A stretch of 64,000 nucleotides of DNA from Allium sativum (Eukaryota; Streptophyta; Magnoliopsida; Asparagales; Amaryllidaceae). The notes under the pieces were generated by a model. That model had not been told where the DNA came from, did not search any database, and saw only the letters and a program-made list of their open reading frames with translations. The stretch spans positions 460,850,310 through 460,914,309 of the forward strand of contig CM060912.1 of assembly GCA_030737875.1 (NCBI GenBank), given 5' to 3'. Below are positions 21,701-30,853 of this stretch, one piece after another. A program made the translations under genes and the position numbers. Positions within the stretch are counted from its first letter, which is position 1; each line of letters begins with the position of its first letter.

Positions 21701-23063
21701 TCGTCCAGATGTATTGGAGATCGACGGATATGCAAGGGCCTCTCCCCTGCATTGGACATGTGGCGGGAGGAATAAAGTGCCTCCGGTTTCGTTCAGACCT
21801 AGAACAGACTTGTAAATGGATGTGTGTCTGACATCGGATTTCATTCTGTGTAATTGATAGACATTGGTTGCATAGCATGAATTGCCTGTGTGGCATGCTA
21901 AGATGGAAATGATCAAGGCTTCTATTGAAAAGCAGAGTCTTGTGTTTGATGAACAAAGCACGACCTTTGTGGCATAGGTTTATGTAGCGTTAATTCGCGA
22001 GCCTCACACCCCGATGTGATTCAGAAACGGGAGAGGACATCAGGGAGGGCATGCGTTTCCTTCTAGCCCGGAGTGGTGTCAACGTTTTACTAGTCCTGAC
22101 ATTTTACTTATGTGGATGATGGATTCTAAGGCGCCTCGATTATATCGGTCGATCTGGGACCGAGGGAGTCCTTTGGCTCAATGACGCCCCATAGGGCGGG
22201 GAAACGCAGTGTTCAGGCATTTTAATCCACTCCGTGTGGAACGGCCCTGACGATCCAAGGTGCAGTGGCGGTTGTATCCTGAGGGGCGGGCTAGAGCATC
22301 TCAAATTCGGTAAGGATGATCCCTTGCCTTGGTTCACAGATGGAAATCCCACTTCCAATACGACATTTTCCGGTTTTAATTGTAAACCTATATATAGCGA
22401 CATAGTGATATGTGGCACTTATGCCGTCTATGATTTATACTTATGATTGAAATTGTTTCGACACTATACACTTATAGTAATAATAAAACATGAAATTTCA
22501 CGTACCAAGCATTTTTGGCTATTATAAGGTAAAAGCTCTATCCTCCGGCTTGCGTTGCATTATGTGATGGGACCTGAGTCTTATAATAACTTCATTGTTC
22601 TTTATTTAGCATTGTGCTATTGTTTTATGCACTGTATTCTTGGAAGGAAAACCGTTCCGTGTTATACGGCATGGTCCCTTGATTTACTGAACTTTAAAAT
22701 AAACAATTAATAACTGTTTTAGTTCTCACACTAGTCACATGACTGACCTGGAGTTTATTGTTTTAACCTAAACTATGAGTGCCCTTATTTCCGCACGTGC
22801 AGCTAGTAGTTGGGTTTTGCAGATATTATATTCACAGGGCCCTGATTTACAGCTGGAATGATATTCGAAAAGCTCCGTATCCGTATATTCCTTTCAGTTG
22901 TGTTTTGTATTATTTTTCACTGCATTGTAATGTATTTAAATCTCTGATGTTTAGTAAATGTGTAATATTTATTCATACTCTGTATATTCTTGTATTCTGA
23001 TGAAATTGTTGTAATAAGCAATGAAATGTTCTTCTGTTTGTGTTCTGATTCGTCTTGTCCTCA
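18775..23063 (+). mobile_element. LTR fragment C of the giant-LTR family, head-to-head with B
   Basis: Same-sense relative of 36540-40670 in A, from GCGGAGT...GTGAGAACTTCTCAC to AAATGTTCTTCTGTTTGTG. It lacks about the first 1.9 kb and the last 40 bases of a full LTR. It breaks off at 23064, where Tat-type gag sequence starts. With B's 5' LTR it forms an inverted repeat. Copied ORFs on both strands here are LTR sequence, not genes. Confidence 0.82.
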
Positions 23064-24370
23064 AGTGGTTGTGGCCAATCAGATTTCAGGATCTAGTATT
23101 GGTAATGATGCTCAAGCGCCAGTGCACGTAGCTTTGGACATATGGGCTCCCATATTTCCTAATCTTGGATTTATCCCCGTCGATGCACCTCGGGGTAGGA
23201 TCGAGCAAGATATTTTGCTTGGCGCTCGACCTTTCGCTAACATTGGACTCAATGCTGGGGGGCATCGACGTCAATTTACATAATCTGAACCTGTTTCACC
23301 TTGGGCGGTAAAAGCCAAGTCGTTGATGTCATTCGACGCTATGCCCATGGTGGGGTACCCCTTGCCCGTTTGGACTGTGTTACTCGTAGCCCTTTCACTT
23401 CATACATCAAGAACTCTCAGAACCCATTGAACTTCAAATTGTCGGTGCTGGAAGCTTTCGACGGTAAGAAGGATCCTACTATCCATCTCATGCGCTATAT
23501 GTGCCACACTGAAGTACACTCAACCTTATAAGGCGTCATGGACAAGTTCTTCCCTCTTTATCTTACCGACATTGCTGCTCTTTAGTTCAGATAGTTAGAA
23601 CCCGAGTCTATCAACAGCTGGAGCATCCTGGTCGGTAGATTCATTGAGAAATTCAGAGTTCACATCGCTCAACCAAGGAACGTCATGACTTTAACGTCCG
23701 TTAAGAAGAGAATAAGTGAGACTATACGCAACTTCCTCGAGTGATTCAATGTAGTGGTGGCCTCTGTTGATAGACTGGACCCGTCCATGGTCCTAATGCT
23801 CGCCATCTCCGACGTTCTTGACAAGATGGACTTCCAGACTTCATTACGACGGGACCGTCCGAGGGATCTCTCTAAATTCTACTTTAAGGCCAAAAGATTT
23901 CTCAGGGAGGAAGACTCCCACGATGATAAGCTTGTATAACGAGCCAACTCCACAACAAGCTCAGAGCAATTTGCGCTTGACAAAGGCAAGGGTAAGTCTT
24001 GGGAAAATAAAATCTCACGGCCTCGCTTCGGGCCAAAGTTCCAAGCCTACACCGAGCTCACTCATGGCCTGGAAAGGATCTATATCGACACACAAGAAAC
24101 TGCACCTTTCCCAAAGCCTCCCAGGAGAGACCCGACTCCGCAACAGGAAATCTCTGACAAATACTGCCTATTTCATGAACTGTCAGGTCATGACACCGAC
24201 CATTGCAGGCAGTTCCGTGATCTTGTCGAAGCCCGCATCAGGCGTGGTGATCTGTAGTAGTACATCCTGAACCTAGCAACAATTTCTCCACCTACTCTAC
24301 CCCTTACAACGTCTCAGGATAGGGGTAGACCCGGGCGCCCCCAGGGCATCATCATCAACTGAACCCATTC
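23064..24370 (+). pseudogene. gag: Tat-lineage Ty3/gypsy gag relic
   Basis: Capsid-type gag of the non-chromovirus Tat group, spread over three frames with several stops. Visible landmarks: ARLDCVTRSPFTSYIKNS, then VLEAFDGKKDPTIHLMRYMC (the usual F.G..DP..HL.....), then MDKFFPLYLTDIAALWFRWLEPESINSW if stops are ignored. Further on come VLMLAISDVLDKMDFQTSLR and, near 24140-24255, YCLFHELSGHDTDHCRQFRD followed by LVEARIRRGDL, the C-X2-H...H-X4-C-like nucleocapsid segment. Nothing of protease or pol follows. Its 5' boundary abuts LTR C abruptly, so this is a fused fragment. Confidence 0.75.
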
Positions 24371-25098
24371 AACGAATTTTCTTGGCTCCAAACCTTGGAC
24401 CGTTACTTATGTTGTTTTTATTGCTGGCGGTTCTCGCCTATGCAGTTAATTCCTCACTTTATCCCTGCAATATCACCATTATTGCCCATAGCGTTGTTCA
24501 ACCGCTACGCTATTTCAATTTAGCACCGATGAATAGTAGATCCACTTATAGCCCCGTTATTTTCCGCTGCATCTGCTAAATCAAGGCTTTTAGCATCTAC
24601 TTTAGCAATATCAATATATAAATTTTGATTTGACTAGTTCTCTTTTTTAAAATTCGGTAAAGTTAGTGCGAAATTTAAAGCGCAAATGCCTAATATATGG
24701 TAATAATGAATTACGCTCATCAAATATAACATGTGTAATTATTATATTCCATGATCTTGTTATATAATATTAATTACATTAGTTTCTTGTACACATATAA
24801 TGTGTGAAAGATGAATAACTAATTTTCAAATATTTTGTTTTACATCTAATGAATCGTTTTGCACATCCTCTATATCCCCGCTTTATCCTCGCTACACCTT
24901 TTTGCACCTCCGCCGCTATAGAACCGCTAAGCGCTTTAACTGCACAGCTTCTCGCCCCTCTTTTAATTTTTGTTTTTCCATGTAATCAAAGTGGAAACGT
25001 CGGCCCACATGCACGAAATCGGCTTGTGGTCTTCAGTCGTGTTTGGGGTTGGACTAGCGACCATTGTACTCATGAGGAATTAATAAAATACTACTTTT
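24371..25098. other. Unassigned AT-rich stretch
   Basis: No gene seen. The ends (24420-24600 and 24850-24970) share scattered CCGCTA, GCAGTTAA and TATCCC-type words, faintly like subterminal repeats of a non-autonomous DNA transposon. I found no convincing terminal inverted repeat with a target duplication. Confidence 0.3.
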
Positions 25099-25582
25099 GA
25101 GCTCAGGCTCACACTAGACTAGTCCAGTATAAATATGATTTGAGCTCTGGATCACACTGGGCCAGTCCAGTATAAATATGATTCGAGCTCCGGCTCACAC
25201 TGGACCAGTCCAGTGTATATATATATATGATTCGAGCTGTGGCTCAACACTAGACCAGTCCAGTATAAATATGATTCGAGTTCTGGCTCAACGCTGGACC
25301 AGTCCAGTGTAAATATGATTCGAGGTCAGACTCACAATGGACAAGTCCAGCGTAAATATGATTCGAGCTCCCGCTCACATTGGACCAGTCCAGCATAAAT
25401 ATGATTCGAGCTCCGGCTCACACTGGACCAGTCCAGTATGAATATGTTTCGAGCTCTGATCCAACACTGGACTAGCCCAGTATAAATATGACTCAAGCTT
25501 CGGCTCCACACTAGATCATTCCAGTATAAAATTGAAAGTCCGATCTCCCCCGCACTGGATCCGTCCTGTATAAACATAAGAC
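25099..25582. repeat. 43-bp minisatellite, about 11 units
   Basis: Unit of the form TCCAGTATAAATATGATTCG followed by AGCTCCGGCTCACACTGGACCAG. Units differ by a few substitutions and small indels; one has an expanded TATATA run near 25218. Each unit ends in CTGGACCAGTCCAG-like sequence, able to pair CTGGA with TCCAG. The array decays towards 25580. Confidence 0.9.
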
Positions 25583-25689
25583 TCTGGTCTCCTCCTCCCT
25601 GATCAGTCGGGCATGAACTTCGAATTCCGATTCTTTGCTTTGGACTCCGCTCGAGGAAGGTAATTAAAAAAAAAGAATATGAGTTCTTC

Positions 25690-25796
25690 TTTCTTTTATC
25701 ACATAGGAACCGTGCGAGATGAAAGTCTCATGCATGGTTTTGAATGAGAGAAAGAAGTGAGGAATCCTCTTTTCGAATCTTACTCTCCCACCCACG
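25690..25796 (+). other. Group II intron 3' end, plastid ndhB-like (organelle insert)
   Basis: GGAACCGTGCGAGATGAAAG followed by TCTCATGCATGGTTTT has the shape of group II intron domain V: a GNRA-type GAAA loop closed by GAGAT/GTCTC-type pairing. The following GAATGAGAGAAAGAAGTGAG and CTCTTTTCGA...CTCTCCCACCC agree with my memory of the end of the plastid ndhB intron and the start of its second exon. Similarity stops at about 25796, so only a short piece was inserted. A mitochondrial copy as source is possible. Confidence 0.55.
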
Positions 25797-25836
25797 ACTT
25801 CCCCCAAAGGTTGGGCCTATCGGGTGTTAAGATCCC

Positions 25837-26094
25837 ATGAATAAGTTTGCCAAACGTAAGAACTACCCGACTTGGTCCGTCAAGCATGGGTGTTCCTTGT
25901 CGCAACCCTCTTATCACGGGAAGCTTAACAACCTAGCCCTCTATACACCTAATTACATCACTTGGTCCACCAAGCGCAAAGTCCTCTTTTGCAGGTACAT
26001 GCTTTCTTTGGCTAGGCTCAACAAGCCTATGGCTTCTTATTTTCTGGATCTCAAGCATCCGGGACTCGATACACTTTGTAACGATGTAGCATAA
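25837..26094 (+). CDS. Unrecognised 85-codon open reading frame
   Basis: Begins MNKFAKRKNYPTWSVKHGCS and ends DTLCNDVA, running into the left arm of the large hairpin. I recognise no domain. It is basic, has no clear signal peptide, and repeats a C/TWS-K-type phrase (TWSVKHG and TWSTKRK about 30 codons apart), suggesting an internal duplication. The base composition is less AT-rich than the surroundings. It may be chance or a fragment of a transposon ORF; expression is not indicated. Confidence 0.2.
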   Translation: MNKFAKRKNYPTWSVKHGCSLSQPSYHGKLNNLALYTPNYITWSTKRKVLFCRYMLSLARLNKPMASYFLDLKHPGLDTLCNDVA

Positions 26095-26429
26095 GCCTAA
26101 GATATTGGAGAAGATCGGAGCGGCAGTCTAGCAAGGCTCAGGGCTTCGCGGAAGAGCTACGGTACCAGTGGGTTTCACTTGCGGTTCTGAGGCGTTGACC
26201 TTTGGTCAGTCGAGCTTGGTGGCTGCTAATTCATTAAAAGAGTAGGGCGGAGGCCAGAGATGGCGAGTGAATCCGCAGCCACCAAGCTCGACTGACCAAA
26301 GGTCAACGCCTCAGAACCGCTAGTGAAACCCACCAGCACCGTAGCTCTTCTGCGAATCCCTGAGCCGTGCTAGACTGCCGCTTCGGTCTTCTCCAATATC
26401 TTAGGCTTATGCTGCATCATTACAAAGTG
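26072..26429. repeat. Large hairpin: 155-bp inverted repeat with 48-bp loop
   Basis: Left arm 26072-26226, right arm 26275-26429. I count about 11 mismatches in 155 pairs (about 93% identity), and the inner 45 pairs are perfect (GCGGTTCTGAGGCGTTGACC onwards). The flanks show no matching target duplication. Either a foldback transposon or an inverted duplication. If transcribed, it would make a long double-stranded stem suited to Dicer. Confidence 0.85.
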
Positions 26430-26748
26430 GTATATACATATTGAACTGGTTTTGTTTCCAAATATCAATTCAAATACTTTAGAAACACGTACGCGTAAAA
26501 GGCCCTACAAAACCGTAAAATTTTATTCTTTTAAACTTATGTGTACTTTATATTAAATCTTCCGCTGTATATAAAATTTTGTAAAACTCTGATATGTATA
26601 TAAAAGTTTATTCCGCTGCATATATTTGTGCACTGTGATTCTGTATTTATTTCTGTTAAACCCCGTAAGCAATAACGATTTGTCGTTTTGAACGTTCTGA
26701 GTTGGCTTAAATACCGACTTAGGGCGGTCAAAAAGGAGGGTCATTACA
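26430..26748 (+). repeat. LTR 3' end relic, D-like
   Basis: Resembles 56095-56349 of element D: CCGCTGTATATAAAATTTTG, GTTAAACCCCGTAAGC, and TTGGCTTAAATACCGACTTA, ending in GGGTCATTACA at 26748. No primer site follows, so it is an isolated fragment. Confidence 0.6.
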
Positions 26749-26757
26749 ATGTGTTTA

Positions 26758-27000
26758 AATATGATCTCGACGATCGTCGGCTTTTTATTCTAGTACGATC
26801 CCAGCGATTGTCGAATTTCCATTCTAATACGGTCTTAACGGCCGTCGGACTTCTATTATTACGATCTCGGTGATCGTTGGTTTTCTATTCTATTATGATC
26901 ACAGCGATCGTCAGCTTGCAATTGATTTCTAATACGATCTCAAGCGATTGTGGATTCCGAATTTATACGGCCCGACGCGATCGTGGCTCTTCGGTATCTA
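26758..27000. repeat. About 34-bp tandem array of ACGATC...GATCGT hairpins
   Basis: Six or seven units of 32-39 bp, each with a short stem: ACGATCTCGGTGATCGT, ACGGTCTTAACGGCCGT, ACGATCCCAGCGATTGT and so on. The stems keep pairing, sometimes through G-U, while the spacer (TTTCTATTCTA-like) varies. Confidence 0.7.
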
Positions 27001-27429
27001 ATTATAGAAGTTCACTTCGGACTTCTCCTAGCTTTGGTTTTCTGGATTTCCAGTCTTCTCGCAAAACGCTTCTTCCTCCTACCAAGAAAGACACGATTTG
27101 AGGGGTAAATATTAACATGCTTTTTGATCGAAGCTATCACACGTCAATAACATCGTCAGCAAACACAAAGGGATTCAATCGATGTCGCGACACAAACATA
27201 AAAATGGCTCGAATCCCCTTTTAGATGACCACTTTTGGGCTCGGAAACATGGATTACGGTGCTTTGCATGGTAACTCACGTAGCCCTCTGAGTTTTCTTT
27301 AGGTACAAATTTCATTTGGCCCAAACGGCCTTACAATAAGAAAATTATGTCCGTTTTCGTGAATACGCGCCGATCACTCAAAACTGCTCGTGCAACTCAA
27401 TATGGCAAGCTCCACAAATTTTGCATGGG
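27001..27429. other. Unassigned stretch
   Basis: No gene or repeat recognised. A GC-balanced segment, possibly LTR or untranslated sequence of a lost element. Confidence 0.3.
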
Positions 27430-28080
27430 CCTTTCCTCGCATCGCATCCCTCTGACTCCACTCACCAGCATCACATCGCATCCCCCACCTCACATCGCAT
27501 CCCTCTGGCTCCGCATCATTAGTGTCGCATCCCATCCCTCCAGCTCTGCATCACATCAACCAACACATCGCGTCCTACATCCCCTCACATCCCACTTCGC
27601 AACTCGCATCCCCAGGGATACGAGTTTCGTATCCTTCAGGATATGAGACATCGTATCCCCAAGGGATGCAAATTGCGCATCCCTGGGATGTGAAATTCGA
27701 ATCCCAAAAGAGGGATACGAGATACGCTGTCACACAGAGCAAAATGCCATTTTTCGGATTCAACCAATGCAGGATGCGATTTTTCGTACCCCAACATCGA
27801 TGTGATTCGATTTTTCACATGCGAACTTATGAGATTCGATTTTTTGAATACATATTATGTAGGATGCAAATTTTCCCTTTAAATCAGAGAGGGATGCGAT
27901 TTTTGGGTTGTGTGCTTCTGGGATGCGATTTTCAGCTGTGTGGTCCTCAAATCTTGCCTTCTCCTACCTAACCCACTACCTATTAAATACCCCTACCTCA
28001 TTCATTACAAGGGTTGGATTTTTTTGGGTTGTGTTCTTCTGGGATGCGATTTTCTGTTGTATGATCCTCGAATTCTGTAC
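27430..28080. repeat. Degenerate GGGATGCGA / TCGCATCCC repeat field
   Basis: The first 200 bases carry TCGCATCCC-type words, and the rest carries the complement GGGATGCGATTTT; TATCCC/GGGATA variants lie in the centre. The segment GGGTTGTGTGCTTCTGGGAT (27904 on) is nearly repeated at 28025 (about 120 bp apart). Open frames here on both strands are by-products of the repeats. Confidence 0.65.
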
Positions 28081-28082
28081 AA

Positions 28083-28480
28083 TGTTGACCAAGTCAACAT
28101 GCTTTTCATTCAACGAAGAAGAAGAAGAAGGAGGACTTTTCAGACAAAGTTTAGAATTAACAATCATTTTGTTGTTCTATTGTAACGCTTTGTACTCGAA
28201 TATTGTCTGAGCTTGTACAACAGCTGTGATAAAAAATTATATGATGCATGATTACTATGAAGTGGACGTGGGCATTAGTGCCGAACCTCTATAAAAAGAT
28301 GTGTTCTCCCATATTACTTTATTTTGGATTTGGATTATTGTGTTCACAATACACATACACTCGAGAGTTGGCGTGTCCTGAATCCACGAAAATTCTCGAC
28401 GTTGTTCGGTAATTATTATTATTTTTTGTTTGAGAATTTTTTGATTAATGGATTTATGAATTTATTATATTTGTTCTTCT
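28083..28480 (+). repeat. Ty1/copia-like LTR relic
   Basis: Starts TGTTGACCAAGTCAACATG, a TG-starting dyad like copia LTR ends. AAGTGGACGTGGGCATTAGT followed by GCCGAACCTCTATAAAAAG recalls the U3/TATA segment of plant copia LTRs. No primer site or copia protein follows, and the 3' end cannot be placed. Confidence 0.4.
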
Positions 28481-28770
28481 AGATCTAATTCAAACTTCTA
28501 GATCTGTTTTTCTATTCCTTTTTGTAGATCTAGATTGGGTTCTAATGGATCCATTTTTAGATCTAACTATTTTTACTAACCCCATATATGTGACTAGGTT
28601 AATTCTTTCAATTCTTTGTGGATCTAATTTTGATTTTTGCAAATCTAATTTGATGGAGATTTGATTATATATGTATTATTTTCATTATTGATGATATAGA
28701 AGTAGATCTAATTTTCTCTTTCCCGGTCTACTGTTACATTTCACATGCAATAGTAGACTCAAAGTCTAAG
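28480..28770. other. AGATCT-rich AT stretch
   Basis: Several AGATCTA/AGATCT words in T-rich sequence, possibly the untranslated leader of the lost copia element. No ORF. Confidence 0.3.
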
Positions 28771-28975
28771 ACCTGAAGTTGTGCCAAGAAATTTTTAAAC
28801 TGGAAGTTGTATAACTCAAAGTCTAAGACCTAAAGTTTTGAATCATGAAAAAAAAAATGATAAAGTTTACAAGTTTGAAATCTTTACAATTAACAAGAAT
28901 GTAAAAGCTTCTAAATTAGAAGTATGTAAAAAGATTGAGAACCCAAACTTCATCATAAATTAATAAACTTGATAT

Positions 28976-29054
28976 ACATACATACACACACCACACACAC
29001 ACGAGAACGCGTGCATACACACACGTACATACATACATACATACGTACATATAT
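28976..29054. repeat. Microsatellite (ACAC/ACAT)n
   Basis: Mixed CATA, CACA and TACA tetranucleotides in one run, interrupted by GAGAACGCGTG. Confidence 0.9.
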
Positions 29055-30559
29055 ATTTTAATGCACGAGAACCTAAAGTTCATCAATCAATGAAGTTGGA
29101 ATAATTCATAGTTTAGAAGCCTGAAACTTTATTGAGACTATGTGAAATAATAACATTGTACTTCTTAAAGAAGCTGCAACATATGGGACTACGATCATGC
29201 ATCCAAAGATTTTAAAATTTTCACAATGAGTTGTATTTTACTTATATATATATTTACATTTACATATTGCATTGAAGAATAAATTTTAACAACTTGAAGT
29301 TATTTACATATTTTGTTTAAACCGGAAGCTCAATAAATGTTTTGAGCATTATAATATTGTCTTTAAGATTCACATTGACATTGCTTGATAAGCAATTTTT
29401 TTTTTGAAGATTTGGAACCTTATAAACAATCTGTTCTAAAATCGATAACTCGAATGAGATAGAATATGTTATCTATTACGTTTTTAATACATGGATGCAC
29501 ATATATACATCAAGGTTTTAAATCTTGGATATCGATCATGTTTCGTCTCAGCAATTTTAGAGACTTGATGTTGTATCGGGGGAGATCTCGAATGAGATGA
29601 GTATAAATCAGGGTTTGTCTTGGATTTCCATCTCGGGTCTAGAAGTTCATATCGAAACAATCTCGTGGTATATGATATGTTAAAAACTAATATTCTTACA
29701 TAATAATTTTCATGAACGCCATTATAGAAATAGTAACTTAAACTTAAATTGCAAAATCACCTCATCGTTCTTAATTTACGAAAGGACATTCATATTCATA
29801 AATCATAATATGATTAAAAAAAATACAAATAGATCAGTGCTTACAACTTATGATCCATGAACATAAATTATTTTTAAATAAATAGCATAAAAAGGATCCA
29901 AAACATAAAATAATTCCACATAAGTAGAACATAAAATACATAATTTCATAGGTACCATACTAGTAAAAATTGCGAATATGAAAATCATAAGCATTGTAGA
30001 ACATATATGAATATATGATATGCTCATTTAAAATGCAGAATATAAAATAGCAGGAGATTATCATAGTTGGATTTGAGTTTTTTTAATTATTGTTTTGGTT
30101 TAGGCACAATTTTAAATTTTAACTAGAAAAACCAAGATCTTGGGTGATATCTCAGTATCTTGTCTCGGTCGATATATCGTTCGATATTGCAATATCTCGG
30201 ACGATATATTCGAAATGAGATTTACAATGAGATTTGCTGTTTCGTTTTGGGAGGAGCCTAAAACGAGATCTCGGAGGAGATCTCGGGCGACATATTCGAG
30301 ATCTGAAACAGTGTATACATATATATATTATTTAGTTACAACCGGAAAGTGTTATAAGCTCATATTATAAATTATGCATATATTATTTAGCAATTCAAAA
30401 AGTCGATTGACATCAATATTAAATGACTTGAGTCATGTGCTTATTCAGACGATCTATATAATTAGAAAATTCCTCCAAGTTACTAGATCAATGAAAGAGA
30501 ATAAACAATATAATATGAATGCATCTTATCAACTATTAAGAGCATTATACTCTTACAAT
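29055..30559. other. AT-rich DNA with scattered GAGATCTCG words
   Basis: No gene seen. Two patches (29520-29670 and 30135-30310) share words such as GATATCTC, TCTCGGTCGATATATCG and GAGATCTCGG, a diffuse family of GAGATCTCG dyads that may be an old transposon. Small ORFs here have no recognisable content. Confidence 0.4.
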
Positions 30560-30853
30560 TTAGAAAGGAAGCAAAATTTTATTTACACAAGCATTTACAA
30601 GTATCTATTCCAAAAATCTATACAATGATACAAAACCTCAAATTTACATTTGCATCCACATGCTGAGGAAAAAAAACAATAAAATGAATTACAATAGAAA
30701 GTAGAAAAAAACTCAGCTACTTATTTCCATACAGGAACCAAAAGCCATCTAAGACAATAGGATCATTACACCATTACGCCAGACTTCAACCATGTGCATA
30801 TATTCATCACATCTTCATCTTACTAATTATTAATGAAAACAATTGACCTATTG
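30560..30853 (-). mobile_element. LINE 3' end (ORF2 tail and 3' UTR), left of solo LTR E
   Basis: On the minus strand this directly continues the LINE at 50205: removing E and one TATTG copy joins ...NGSLTI to GQLFSLIISKMKM and a stop. After that comes a 3' untranslated sequence with GGCTTTTGGTTCCTGTA and AAATAAAATTTTGC, typical of plant LINE tails. No clear poly(A) run is left; the end near 30560 is approximate. Confidence 0.65.
30849..30853. other. TSD of solo LTR E, left copy (TATTG)
   Basis: TATTG directly before TGTAATGACTCG; the right copy is at 50205-50209. Confidence 0.9.

Noticed and set aside
21615..22418. Overlapping ORFs of about 70-113 codons in LTR C, with partners in B and A
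   Set aside because: They lie in LTR sequence, are open in several frames and carry no domain; shared only because the LTRs are homologous.
25332..25577. Minus-strand ORF with repeated Trp/Ser phrases
   Set aside because: Follows the 43-bp minisatellite.
23064..26429. CRISPR-like or prokaryotic system
   Set aside because: The tandem repeats have no unique spacers of constant length and all genes are plant retroelements.
27347..28210. Several overlapping ORFs of 60-150 codons
   Set aside because: By-products of the GCATCCC/GGGATGC repeats and low stop density; no recognisable domain.
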